The notes under the pieces are model-generated. The model made no database searches and was not told where the DNA came from. It saw only the letters and a program-made list of their open reading frames with translations. Made by a program: the position numbers and the translations under genes. 64,000 nucleotides of DNA from an uncultured Clostridia bacterium (GTDB taxonomy: Bacteria > Bacillota > Clostridia > Christensenellales > UBA1242): NCBI GenBank assembly GCA_934772045.1, contig CAKVMH010000001.1:62001-126000 (forward strand), read 5' to 3'. Below, one piece after another: positions 7,519 to 15,391 of this stretch. Positions within the stretch are counted from its first letter, which is position 1. Every line of letters starts with the position of its first letter.

Positions 7519-7890
7519 TTATTTAGGGCGTTTAGCGCCGTATTTACTTCTACCTTGTTTACGTTTTTGAACAGCCGCTGTATCAAGCGCACCACGAACA
7601 ACGTGATAACGTACACCTGGAAGGTCAGGAACACGACCGCCACGAACCAACACAACGTTGTGTTCTTGCAAGTTATGTCCTTCGCCTGGGATATAGCATG
7701 TTGTTTCCTTGCCATTTGACAAACGAACACGGCAAATCTTACGCAAAGCTGAGTTTGGTTTTTTAGGTGTTGTTGTTGTAACTGTTAAGCACACACCACG
7801 TTTTTGTGGGCATTCGTCCAAAAGGATTGATTGTGATTTAGCAGTTTGTTTAACACGACCCTTTCTTACCAATTGATTAACTGTAGGCAT
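7519..7890 (-). CDS. rpsL: 30S ribosomal protein S12 (Pro at residue 88)
   Basis: Shapes the decoding centre and affects fidelity. 123 residues. The conserved loops PKKPNSALRK (42-51) and GEGHNLQEH (69-77) are intact, including Lys43. At position 88, where E. coli numbering has the lysine whose changes give streptomycin resistance, this protein has proline (GGRVPDLPG); the codon CCT is clear. The neighbouring Asp89, methylthiolated by RimO in some bacteria, is kept. First gene of the str operon, with AAGGAGG before the ATG and a long leader. Confidence 0.97.
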   Translation of the reverse strand: MPTVNQLVRKGRVKQTAKSQSILLDECPQKRGVCLTVTTTTPKKPNSALRKICRVRLSNGKETTCYIPGEGHNLQEHNVVLVRGGRVPDLPGVRYHVVRGALDTAAVQKRKQGRSKYGAKRPK

Positions 7891-8184
7891 TTTTCCTCCT
7901 TAAAATTTTGCATGGAATAATCCATATTGCTTTTGGCAAGTTCAAGTTTCCTTTACCCGCCTTCTGCGTTGTGTTGAGTAACTTTAAATTACCCAACTTT
8001 TGTTTTGGTTTAAGCATGTTTCCAAAACGGTTTGCATTGCCAAGCAATGCGCGGTTAGTTTTAAAAGCCTAAAACCAATTTCTTTACTTTCGTGTGAATT
8101 TTAAGAAACAGTTTTAAAACAGTAAAACTAACAAAAAGCAACCTCTTCCTAATGGCAAAGCAGCATTTTGCCATAGTTGGAAGA
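7891..8184 (-). promoter_or_regulatory. Long structured 5' leader of the str operon
   Basis: About 290 bases of leader RNA precede rpsL. At its 5' end CTTCC/GGAAG encloses TGGCAAA/TTTGCCA (about 8142-8182). Further down GCATTGC/GCAATGC forms a perfect 7-bp hairpin with loop CAA (8034-8050). Ribosomal protein operons often carry such structures as binding sites for their own products; S7 or S12 binding here is inferred only. Confidence 0.5.
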
Positions 8185-8213
8185 ATTATACTAAATTATA
8201 GCCATAAAGTCAA
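8185..8213 (-). promoter_or_regulatory. Promoter of the str operon
   Basis: -35 TTGACT (8213-8208), 17-base spacer, -10 TATAAT (8190-8185). A near-consensus sigma-70-type promoter, as expected for a highly expressed operon. Confidence 0.85.
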
Positions 8214-8460
8214 TAGTTTTATCTATTTTACAGCCCAAAAATTTAGCACGCATTGCCATTGCATTTTTAACTGCCTAAATATAACATTGCACAAATATAT
8301 TAGCAAAACGCTCATTTAAAAGCCATAACCAAAACCCACAAAAAATTTATTGTTGATATAAACTATTTTTATAATAAATTATAAAATTATCTCGTAATTT
8401 CAATCACCGAATGATGAATAACATCATACTGTGCAATTAATCACAAACCAACATTTATCC
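8214..8460. other. A/T-rich gap with no recognised feature
   Basis: Lies between the str promoter and the terminator of the alpha operon. I see no reading frame with a binding site and no clear hairpin with a T-run. Confidence 0.5.
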
Positions 8461-8462
8461 AA

Positions 8463-8490
8463 AAAAAGGCCTACATTTGTAGGTCTTTTT
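8463..8490. terminator. Terminator of the S10-spc-alpha cluster
   Basis: AAAAAGGCCTAC pairs with GTAGGTCTTTTT around a 4-base loop (one G-U on the plus strand). The minus strand ends in seven T. It lies 195 bases after rplQ and separates the cluster from the str operon. Confidence 0.8.
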
Positions 8491-8641
8491 AAATCTCTAT
8501 TTAAACTTTTTATCGATTTGTCTTTTAATAAATGCAATGCTTAAACACTGTTAGTTGGTTTGTCTTTTGCATGAATTAATGCTTAAATGATAAACAATTT
8601 ACATAATATTTCGCTAATTTAATAAATTAAATCAACTCAAT

Positions 8642-8670
8642 AATTCGATTAGTAATGTAAACATTACGAA
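8642..8670 (-). other. Hairpin just after rplQ
   Basis: ATTCG/CGAAT encloses TAATGT/ACATTA with a five-base bulge. It starts 15 bases after the stop codon and lacks a T-run; perhaps a 3'-end stabiliser. Confidence 0.35.
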
Positions 8671-8684
8671 TGGCATCTATTGAA

Positions 8685-9194
8685 CTAGATAAGTTCAATA
8701 ATTGCCATTTCAGCATTATCCCCTTTGCGGATACCAGTTTTCATAATGCGGGTATAACCGCCACCTTGACCAAGTTCTTTTGCGCGTGCTGCATATTTAG
8801 GAGCATACACATTGAAGATTTTTTCGCAAAGTGGATTTTTGATGTTGTCTATACGTGTAAGGTAATCAGCCTTCTTTTCGCCTGGTTTGCGTTGTTCCTT
8901 AACTGAGTAAGTTTTAGCCATAATTTTCCTGCGTGCTGCAAGTTTTTTAGGGCCATCGTTCATAACTTCGCGTGTTGTTTTTTCGCCCTTAGCGTTAACG
9001 GTTGATTTGTTAACAGTAACAACATCGTCGTAAGAGTTAATTGCAAGTGTCAACAATTTTTCAACATAACTTCTAAGAGATTTAGCGCGAGCAACAGTTG
9101 TTTCGATTTTGCCTTTCCAAAGTAAATCGGTTGCTTGGTTACGCATGATAGCAAGTCTTTCCTCAGTAGGACGGCCTAATTTAGCATTTGACAT
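8685..9194 (-). CDS. rplQ: 50S ribosomal protein L17
   Basis: Binds domains of 23S rRNA near the exit of the peptide tunnel. 169 residues, longer than the 115-130 common in other bacteria: the core (KLGRPTEERLAIMRNQ at the start, GYTRIMKTGIRKGDNAEMAIIEL at the end) is interrupted by an inserted Lys-rich stretch around residues 65-130. Such long forms occur in some Clostridia-like lineages. Last gene of the alpha operon, 14 bases after rpoA. Confidence 0.95.
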   Translation of the reverse strand: MSNAKLGRPTEERLAIMRNQATDLLWKGKIETTVARAKSLRSYVEKLLTLAINSYDDVVTVNKSTVNAKGEKTTREVMNDGPKKLAARRKIMAKTYSVKEQRKPGEKKADYLTRIDNIKNPLCEKIFNVYAPKYAARAKELGQGGGYTRIMKTGIRKGDNAEMAIIELI

Positions 9195-9208
9195 ATTATT
9201 TGTCCTCC

Positions 9209-10165
9209 TTAATAATTTTCGTTGCCTTCAAGGACAATGCCAAGTGCTTCAAGTTTAGCAATAACTTCTTCCATAGATTTAGCACCCATGTTGCGCACTT
9301 TCATCATTTCACCGCGAGTCTTTTTAGCAAGGTCGCCAATAGTGTCGATGCCAGCACGTTTCAAGCAGTTATAGCTACGAACGCTCAATTCCATTTCCTC
9401 AATAGGTTTTTCGTATAATTTTGTTCTTTCGTCTTCTTTACGCGCAACTAAGATATTCATACCGTCCATACCTTCAACAAGTTCAACGAACATAGTTGCG
9501 TAATCGTTTAAAAGTTTTGCAGAAAGTGCAACAACTTCTTTTGCACTGACTGTACCGCGAGTTTGAACATCAAGCACAAGTTTGTCGTAGTCAAGGCTAC
9601 GGCCAACACGGCTAGATTGAACTTCAAAGTTAACGCGTTTAACAGGAGTGAATAATGAATCGATGGCGATGTAATCCACTTCATCAGAATATTCTTTATT
9701 TTGACTTGCAGGCACATAGCCACGGCCACGGCCAACATACAAAGTCATTTGAAGGTCAGCGTCGTCGTCAAGTGTGCAAATGTACAAATCAGGGTTAACA
9801 ACTGAAATGCCTTCTTCACATTCAATATCTTTTGCGTAAACTGTTTTAGGGCCTTTAACATTTAATGTCATTTTGCCTTTAAAATCTTCATCTGTGCTTT
9901 CAGTTTTAACAGCCAAAGATTTCAAGTTCAACACAATGTCTGGCACATCTTCGGTCACGCCTTTGATTGTTGAAAATTCATGCAACACGCCTTTGATTTT
10001 GATACCAACAACTGCAGCACCAGGAAGAGAACTTAAAAGTGTCCTTCTCAACATGTTGCCGATTGTGATGCCAAAGCCTTTTTCCATTGGTTCCACTGTG
10101 ATAATCGCATTCGCACCGTTGTCTGATTCTTCCAAAAGAATTTTTGGTTTTTCGATTTCCATCAT
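9209..10165 (-). CDS. rpoA: DNA-directed RNA polymerase subunit alpha
   Basis: Dimerises to scaffold beta and beta-prime and contacts UP elements and activators. 318 residues: N-terminal domain to about 230 with GNMLRRTLLSSLPGAAV near 36-52, a linker, and a C-terminal helix-hairpin-helix domain (LKRAGIDTIGDLA and AKSMEEVIAKL). AGGAG is 8 bases before the ATG; a second ATG follows directly. It sits between rpsD and rplQ as usual. Confidence 0.97.
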   Translation of the reverse strand: MMEIEKPKILLEESDNGANAIITVEPMEKGFGITIGNMLRRTLLSSLPGAAVVGIKIKGVLHEFSTIKGVTEDVPDIVLNLKSLAVKTESTDEDFKGKMTLNVKGPKTVYAKDIECEEGISVVNPDLYICTLDDDADLQMTLYVGRGRGYVPASQNKEYSDEVDYIAIDSLFTPVKRVNFEVQSSRVGRSLDYDKLVLDVQTRGTVSAKEVVALSAKLLNDYATMFVELVEGMDGMNILVARKEDERTKLYEKPIEEMELSVRSYNCLKRAGIDTIGDLAKKTRGEMMKVRNMGAKSMEEVIAKLEALGIVLEGNENY

Positions 10166-10179
10166 AATTATTTCTCCTA

Positions 10180-10800
10180 TTATCTTGAATAAAATTCGAC
10201 AATTAAGTGTTCTTGAATGTTCAAGTCAATATCGTCGCGTTCTGGCAATGCCAAAACTTTACCTGTAAGGCTGTCCATATTGAATTCAAGCCATTTTGGT
10301 GTGCCAACTTTTGTTGACTCTTTAAGTGCTTTGAACATATCAAGTTCTTGTTTGCTTTCTTTAACAGCAATCACATCGCCAACTTTAACTTGGTATGATG
10401 GGATATTAACTTTTTTGCCGTTAACAGTGATGTGACCGTGGTTAACGATTTGCCTAGCTTCGGCACGAGATGAACCCAAACCGCAACGATAAACCACGTT
10501 GTCAAGCCTTAATTCAAGCATTTTAAGTAAAGCCCAACCAGTAGCTTCTTTGCTAGCAGTTGCCTTTTCATAGTAAATTCTAAATTGTTTTTCAAGTAAA
10601 CCATAGTTACGGCGCACTTTGTTCTTTTCGCGCAATTGGATGCCGTATTCACTGATTTTCTTCCTGCCTGTCCCGTGTTGACCAGGAACAACTGGGCGTT
10701 TATCAAATGAACACTTTGTTAAGCACCTTTCGCCTTTTAAGAAAAGTTTGCAACCTTCCCTACGGCATTGCTTACAACTTGGATTAGTATTTTTTGCCAT
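10180..10800 (-). CDS. rpsD: 30S ribosomal protein S4 (zinc type)
   Basis: Primary 16S rRNA binder that nucleates 30S body assembly; in many bacteria it also represses its own operon. 206 residues. Cysteines 9, 12, 26 and 30 form the C+ zinc motif, and an S4 RNA-binding domain follows (LDNVVYRCGLGSSRAEARQ). It is encoded within the alpha operon between rpsK and rpoA, unlike Bacillus subtilis where rpsD stands alone. Confidence 0.97.
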   Translation of the reverse strand: MAKNTNPSCKQCRREGCKLFLKGERCLTKCSFDKRPVVPGQHGTGRKKISEYGIQLREKNKVRRNYGLLEKQFRIYYEKATASKEATGWALLKMLELRLDNVVYRCGLGSSRAEARQIVNHGHITVNGKKVNIPSYQVKVGDVIAVKESKQELDMFKALKESTKVGTPKWLEFNMDSLTGKVLALPERDDIDLNIQEHLIVEFYSR

Positions 10801-10808
10801 ATTTCCTC

Positions 10809-11201
10809 CTATAACCTTCTAGCCTTAGGTGGCCTGCAACCATTGTGTGCGATTGGAGATACATCTTTAATCATGGTCACTTGAAGACCAGCACTGCCAA
10901 CTGCACGGATAGCAGATTCACGGGCAACACCCGCACCTTTAACATAAATTGCAACTTTGGTGATACCAAAAGATGCAACATCTTTTAAACAAGCTTCAAC
11001 AGCGTCTTGTGCTGCGAATGGTGTTGTTTTCTTAGCACCACGGTTACCACGCGCGCCAGCACTTGATTGTGCAAGAAGGTTGCCTTGGCAAGTTAAAGAT
11101 ACGATTGTGTTGTTTGGACCAGCCAAAATGCGCACTTCACCAGCACCATCTGGGGCTAAAAATTTCTTTTTCTTTACAACTTTTTTAGTAGTCTTAGCCA
11201 T
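10809..11201 (-). CDS. rpsK: 30S ribosomal protein S11
   Basis: Forms part of the 30S platform with S6, S18 and 16S rRNA, close to the E site. 130 residues, normal length. Carries the conserved AGPNNTIVSLT start of the core and a basic C-terminus, HNGCRPPKARRL. Ten bases separate it from rpsM. Confidence 0.97.
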   Translation of the reverse strand: MAKTTKKVVKKKKFLAPDGAGEVRILAGPNNTIVSLTCQGNLLAQSSAGARGNRGAKKTTPFAAQDAVEACLKDVASFGITKVAIYVKGAGVARESAIRAVGSAGLQVTMIKDVSPIAHNGCRPPKARRL

Positions 11202-11211
11202 TTATTCCTCC

Positions 11212-11580
11212 TTACTTCTTCTTGTTAGCTATTGTCTTTTTAGGACCTTTGCATGTACGAGCATTTTGCTTGCTTGATTGTCCACGAACAGGCAAATGAG
11301 CGATATGCCTAAGCCCACGATAGCATCTAATTTCTTTTAATCTTTTGATGTCTAATGCGACATCTTTGCGTTTTTCACCTTCAACAACACAATGTGCTTC
11401 GATGTATTTACGGATAGCAGCAATGTCATTTTCGGTAAGGTCTTTGACACGAGTGTCTGGGTTAATACCAGTTTCGGCCAAAATTTTGTTGGAAGTGGTT
11501 CTGCCAATACCATAAATGTAGGTCAAACCGATTTCCACTCTCTTTTCATTAGGTAAATCCACACCGGATATACGAGCCAT
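11212..11580 (-). CDS. rpsM: 30S ribosomal protein S13
   Basis: Head protein of the 30S subunit, in contact with the P-site tRNA and intersubunit bridges B1a/b. 122 residues from MARISGVDLP; GGAGG lies 8 bases before this ATG, which rules out the longer frame. Ends in the basic tail KKTIANKKK. It follows an unusual structured gap rather than rpmJ directly. Confidence 0.97.
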   Translation of the reverse strand: MARISGVDLPNEKRVEIGLTYIYGIGRTTSNKILAETGINPDTRVKDLTENDIAAIRKYIEAHCVVEGEKRKDVALDIKRLKEIRCYRGLRHIAHLPVRGQSSKQNARTCKGPKKTIANKKK

Positions 11581-11697
11581 TTTGATTCCTCCAAATAATA
11601 TTTTGCATTTGTTTGGCATTTGCGGGACGCAAATGTTGAATTTAAAATTGATAAACTGCAAGTTCACTTGCAAAGTTTTAAAGATTTTAAATTCACT

Positions 11698-11767
11698 AAA
11701 ATCCTAACAAATGCAAAGTAGGATTTTAGCTGTCTAAATATGTTGAGAACGCAAGTTCGAAACATAT
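11698..11767 (-). repeat. Duplicated double-hairpin element, copy A
   Basis: Hairpin 1 pairs AAATCCTA with TAGGATTT; hairpin 2 pairs ATATGTT with AACATAT and contains an inner stem GAAC/GTTC with loop GCAA (plus strand). Copy B, 95 bases away, is nearly identical outside the inner stem. Confidence 0.8.
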
Positions 11768-11792
11768 TTTGTTCGCATTTTGATTTTACTAC

Positions 11793-11859
11793 AAATCCTA
11801 ACAAATGCAAAGTAGGATTTTAGGTGTCTAAATATGTTAAGTGCTTGCACGAAACATAT
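11793..11859 (-). repeat. Duplicated double-hairpin element, copy B
   Basis: The same two hairpins as copy A. The inner stem of hairpin 2 has changed from GAAC/GTTC to GTGC/GCAC: both sides differ but pairing is kept. This is covariation, which supports a structure under selection. Confidence 0.8.
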
Positions 11860-12020
11860 GAATTTTCATTAACTAGACACAAAGTTAAGTTTGATTATTT
11901 TAGTTTTATAATACTCACAACACCAAATTGCCGCGAGATGTTGTGCTTGTTTTCAAATTTAATATTGCTTAAAAGCAACCGTTGTAAGGATAGTACTTAC
12001 AAACAAAGACGGCCAAGGAA

Positions 12021-12137
12021 TTAGCCTTGGCGTTGTTTATGTTTAGGTGATTTTGAACAGATTACCATAACTTTACCATTGCGTTTGATAACCTTGCATT
12101 TTTCACAAATTGGTTTAACAGATGGGCGCACCTTCAT
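12021..12137 (-). CDS. rpmJ: 50S ribosomal protein L36 (zinc type)
   Basis: Small protein bound in 23S rRNA domain VI. 38 residues, MKVRPSVKPICEKC at the start, ending HKQRQG. Cys11, Cys14, Cys27 and His33 form the C+ zinc-ribbon motif. An AGGAG-type site precedes the ATG. It is short enough to be missed by length cut-offs. Lies 54 bases after infA, the usual place. Confidence 0.95.
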   Translation of the reverse strand: MKVRPSVKPICEKCKVIKRNGKVMVICSKSPKHKQRQG

Positions 12138-12191
12138 GCTATATTTCTCCTTTTTGAGTTAAAATTAAAATTTATACAGTTCAGTGACCGT

Positions 12192-12413
12192 TTAGTTTTT
12201 ATCACGCCAAACGATTCTGCCTTTGGTTAAGTCATAAGGGGTCATTTCCACTTTAACTTTGTCGCCAAGCAAAACGCGAATTTTATTAGTACGCAACTTG
12301 CCTGAAACATAAGCAGTGATGTAATGGTCGTTCATAATCTTAACCTTGAAATTGCCGTTTGATAAAACATCTACAATTTCACCTTCTACATCGATAACAT
12401 CTTCTTTCGACAT
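12192..12413 (-). CDS. infA: Translation initiation factor IF-1
   Basis: Binds the 30S A site during initiation and assists IF-2 and IF-3. 73 residues forming one S1-like OB fold; the block VLSNGNFKVKIMNDHYITAY and the C-terminal GRIVWRDKN are typical. It follows the KOW gene by a single base, so the two are likely translationally coupled. Confidence 0.97.
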   Translation of the reverse strand: MSKEDVIDVEGEIVDVLSNGNFKVKIMNDHYITAYVSGKLRTNKIRVLLGDKVKVEMTPYDLTKGRIVWRDKN

Positions 12414-12414
12414 A

Positions 12415-12687
12415 CTACTCCTTTACAATTTTATACGCTTTAAGCGCATTATAGATTTCAGTGTCTGTGACGATTGGTGAAAGGAACTTGTTGTAGATAC
12501 TTTCATCATGCGCCAACTTCACCAAGTGTTTTGGGTTTTTTGTCTTTAATTTGTTACGAACTCGAAATCTACCATCTATTATAACAGGATATCCAATTTT
12601 GTCAATAGAAACCACCAAAAATATGCGGTCTTTATCGTGCCCAGCAACTGATTTTACAATGTCACCAGCAGTAAATTGATTGTTCAT
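12415..12687 (-). CDS. KOW-domain RNA-binding protein (L14e/L6e-like)
   Basis: 90 residues from MNNQFTAGDIVKS; AGGAG precedes this ATG, and the frame's upstream part overlaps map. The N-terminal half (GDIVKSVAGHDKDRIFLVV) is a KOW motif as in archaeal/eukaryotic L14e. Genes of this type sit between map and infA in many Clostridia and are thought to bind RNA or the ribosome; the precise role is not established. Placement and motif support the family call. Confidence 0.8.
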   Translation of the reverse strand: MNNQFTAGDIVKSVAGHDKDRIFLVVSIDKIGYPVIIDGRFRVRNKLKTKNPKHLVKLAHDESIYNKFLSPIVTDTEIYNALKAYKIVKE

Positions 12688-12694
12688 ACCACTC

Positions 12695-13441
12695 CTATAA
12701 CGATAGAATTTCAACACCATCTTTTGTAATTAAAACAGTGTTTTCGTAATGTGCGCTAGGCAGACCGTCCCAAGTGGATATTGTCCAGTCGTTGTCTTCC
12801 ACAACCACATCACGTTTGCCGAGGGTTGACATCGGTTCAATTGCCAATGTCATACCGGCTTGAAGCACAATACCAGAATTGTACTTACCATAGTTTGGCA
12901 CATAAGGGTCTTCGTGCATTTCAGTGCCTATGCCGTGCCCTGTCAATTCACGCACAACGCCATAACCGCGGTCTTCAAGGTATTTTTGGATTTGGTGGCT
13001 GATGTTACCCAGCCTACTGCCAGCCTTAATGCCTTTGATACCTTCAAAGAATGACTGTTTTGTGTCGTTAATTAACCTTTGTTTTTCAATTGACACATTG
13101 CCAACAGCGAATGTTCGCGCTGCGTCACTTTGCCACCCGTCGTAGATGACGCCACAGTCAACGCTGATTATGTCGCCATCTATTAAAGGTTGATCGTTAC
13201 AAAACCCGTGCACCACTTGCTCATTAACACTCGCGCAAATGGTAAACGGAAAGCCCTCGTAGCCGAGGAAGGAAGGAATTGCGCCTTGGGATTTAATATA
13301 TTGATAGGCCAAATCGTTAAGGCGCAAACTGGTTTGGCCAGGGAAAATGTGTTGTTCAAGCATTTTTAAGGTGTCGCTTAAAATTTTGCCTGCTTTACGC
13401 ATTTTTTCTATTTGTTCTTCATTTTTAATGGTTATACTCAT
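12695..13441 (-). CDS. map: Methionine aminopeptidase, type I
   Basis: Removes the initiator methionine from new proteins. 248 residues with all five metal ligands in place: Asp95, Asp106, His169, Glu202 and Glu233; His79 is the usual substrate-contact histidine. No N-terminal zinc-finger extension. Start overlaps the adk stop by four bases (ATGA), so translation is probably coupled. Confidence 0.97.
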   Translation of the reverse strand: MSITIKNEEQIEKMRKAGKILSDTLKMLEQHIFPGQTSLRLNDLAYQYIKSQGAIPSFLGYEGFPFTICASVNEQVVHGFCNDQPLIDGDIISVDCGVIYDGWQSDAARTFAVGNVSIEKQRLINDTKQSFFEGIKGIKAGSRLGNISHQIQKYLEDRGYGVVRELTGHGIGTEMHEDPYVPNYGKYNSGIVLQAGMTLAIEPMSTLGKRDVVVEDNDWTISTWDGLPSAHYENTVLITKDGVEILSL

Positions 13442-14055
13442 TTTAATACCTTCATTACAGTTTCAAGCACTTTTGTAGGTGTTTGGCTTGCGTCGACATC
13501 TACAACTTTAACGCCCCATTGCCTATATAATTCCAGCAAAGGGTATGTTTCACTTTCGTAAATTTTAAAGCGGTTGTTTATTGAATCAATCGTGTCGTCA
13601 GTGCGCTTAATAAGTTCACCGCCACACGCTGGACAAGTTAAATCATTAACTGCCGATAATTTAGTTATCTTTTTGCATTTGTTGCAAGTAAGGCGGTTTA
13701 ATAACCTTTCAATTGCCATTTCCTTGCTTAAATACAAGTGAATAACCAAATCCACATTCATAATTTCTTTAAGACGCTTTGCTTGACCGATTTCCCTAGG
13801 AAAGCCGTCAAACACAACATTTGGTTTTGCAATTTTGTGCAATTTGTTTTTAAGCACTTGCATAACAAGGTCGGTGCTAACAAGCTGTCCGTCTGCAATG
13901 CATTGCTCAATAACTTTGCCGAGCATTGAGCCTGTGGATATTTCATCACGGAGTATTTGCCCTGTGGAAATCAACTCAAACTCAAGTTTCCCTTGCAAAT
14001 CATCAACAAGTGTGCCTTTACCTGAACCCTGTATTCCTATTAAAACAATGTTCAT
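13438..14055 (-). CDS. adk: Adenylate kinase (zinc-LID form)
   Basis: Interconverts ATP + AMP and 2 ADP. 205 residues. P-loop GIQGSGKGT (7-15) is slightly unusual (GPPGAGKGT is common). Cys124, Cys127, Cys141 and Cys144 make the zinc-binding LID of Gram-positive enzymes. DGFPR (83-87) and RTDD (151-154) are kept. The AMP-binding STGD motif reads STGQ (30-33). Lies between secY and map as in other Bacillota. Confidence 0.95.
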   Translation of the reverse strand: MNIVLIGIQGSGKGTLVDDLQGKLEFELISTGQILRDEISTGSMLGKVIEQCIADGQLVSTDLVMQVLKNKLHKIAKPNVVFDGFPREIGQAKRLKEIMNVDLVIHLYLSKEMAIERLLNRLTCNKCKKITKLSAVNDLTCPACGGELIKRTDDTIDSINNRFKIYESETYPLLELYRQWGVKVVDVDASQTPTKVLETVMKVLK

Positions 14056-14080
14056 ATAACCCCTTAAACCGGCTTTTAAA

Positions 14081-15391
14081 TTACTTTAAAAACCCGCGAT
14101 AGTTCCTTGCAAGCATTTGTGCTTCAAGTTGTTTGTCAAATTCAAGCGCAACAGAAACAACGATAAGCATACCAGTTGCACTAAATGCACTTGTAACACC
14201 GCCAGCACCGATACCAGTGAAGAGCAATGTAGGAACAAGAGCCATAAATGCTAAGAATATTGCACCGAAAAGTGTAATTCTTTTGTTTATGCCACCTAAG
14301 TAATCTGCGGTAGGTTTACCTGGGCGAATACCTTGAATAAAGCCACCATTTTGCTGAATTTGACGTGAAATTTGGTCAGTATCAAATTGCAATGCTGAAT
14401 AGAAGTATGCAAACGCCAAAATCAAAAGTGACAATACAATTGCATAAATCCATGTGCCCGCGCCAAGCCATTTATTCCACCAGCCAATGAACCCGCCAGT
14501 TGCTGTTGGGTTAATCATAGACATGATAAGTTGTGGGAATGAAAGAATTGTGCTTGCGAAAATGATAGGCATAACGCCGTTTGCATTCACCCTAATAGGA
14601 ATGAATGTTGATTGACCGCCATACATTTTCCTGCCCTTCATTTGTTTTGCGTATTGAACATTAACCCTGCGTTCGCCACCGTCTACAAAGACAACGAGTG
14701 CAAAGATTAAAACCAACACAGCAACGAACAAAATCAAGCGCCAAATTGCTTTTTGTGTTGTTTCGCCACCAACAGACATATCTTTAAAGTTGTTAAAGAT
14801 TGTTGTTGCAGCACTTGATAAAATACCAACGAAGATGAGCAAAGACATACCATTGCCAATGCCAATTTCTGTGATTTTTTCACCAAGCCAAACAGTAAAC
14901 ATTGCACCAGCAACCAACATTGTAACAACAAATGCATAGAACAAGAATTTGTTGTTACCAAAAGCGGTTAAATCTGCACTGCTTGCTGTGTTAAAACCAA
15001 TTGCAATACCAAGTGCTTGCGCAATTGCAATCACTAATGCTGCAATTTTGGTGTATAAATTTAAACGTTTTCTGCCATCTGCGCCACCATCTTTTGCCAT
15101 TGCTTGCCAGCTAGGAATAACTGCGCTAAGCAATTGAATGATAATGCTTGATGTGATGTATGGGGACACACCGAGCGCCAAGAAAGAACCTTGACTGAGC
15201 GCGCCACCACTTACTGCACTAAGCAAGCTAAGGAAGGTGTTGCCTTCCACATTACTGCCGTATGCACCAATTTCCACACCTGGAATTGGAATCCAACAAC
15301 CAAGGCGGAAAATGAATAATAAGAGAACAGTTAAAAGTAACTTCCTTCTTATTTCTTTAATTTTAAATGCGTCAGCTAATGTTTTAAACAT
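14081..15391 (-). CDS. secY: Protein translocase subunit SecY
   Basis: Channel of the Sec translocon in the cytoplasmic membrane; exports and inserts proteins with SecE, SecG and SecA. 436 residues with ten hydrophobic segments. The N-terminus (IRRKLLLTVLLLFIFRLGCW) and the cytosolic loop GERRVNVQYAKQMKGRKMYG are typical. Its ATG shares one base with the rplO stop (TAATG). Confidence 0.97.
   Translation of the reverse strand: MFKTLADAFKIKEIRRKLLLTVLLLFIFRLGCWIPIPGVEIGAYGSNVEGNTFLSLLSAVSGGALSQGSFLALGVSPYITSSIIIQLLSAVIPSWQAMAKDGGADGRKRLNLYTKIAALVIAIAQALGIAIGFNTASSADLTAFGNNKFLFYAFVVTMLVAGAMFTVWLGEKITEIGIGNGMSLLIFVGILSSAATTIFNNFKDMSVGGETTQKAIWRLILFVAVLVLIFALVVFVDGGERRVNVQYAKQMKGRKMYGGQSTFIPIRVNANGVMPIIFASTILSFPQLIMSMINPTATGGFIGWWNKWLGAGTWIYAIVLSLLILAFAYFYSALQFDTDQISRQIQQNGGFIQGIRPGKPTADYLGGINKRITLFGAIFLAFMALVPTLLFTGIGAGGVTSAFSATGMLIVVSVALEFDKQLEAQMLARNYRGFLK

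Larger units (their letters stand above)
11581..12020 (-). promoter_or_regulatory. Long structured gap between rpmJ and rpsM
   Basis: 440 bases inside an otherwise tightly packed operon. From the rpmJ side: GTAAG/CTTAC and TTGCTT/AAGCAA hairpins (about 11965-12000); a 9-bp stem CACAACATC/GGTGTTGTG near 11913-11942; two tandem copies of a double hairpin (separate entries); TGCAAG/CTTGCA (11657-11672); and CATTTGCG/CGCAAATG with a 3-base loop (11617-11635) just ahead of the rpsM binding site. No reading frame with a binding site. In many bacteria this region of the alpha operon is an autoregulatory target for S4; that role is only inferred here. Confidence 0.6.

Noticed and set aside
8214..8460. 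Possible small RNA or tRNA in the gap between operons
   Set aside because: No T-loop consensus, no stable hairpin and no separate promoter seen.
11698..11859. CRISPR-like array
   Set aside because: Only two copies with internal hairpins and a structured, non-unique interval; no cas genes nearby.
12695..12720. Eleven-residue N-terminal extension of the KOW protein
   Set aside because: It overlaps the end of map, while AGGAG sits correctly before the internal ATG at 12687.
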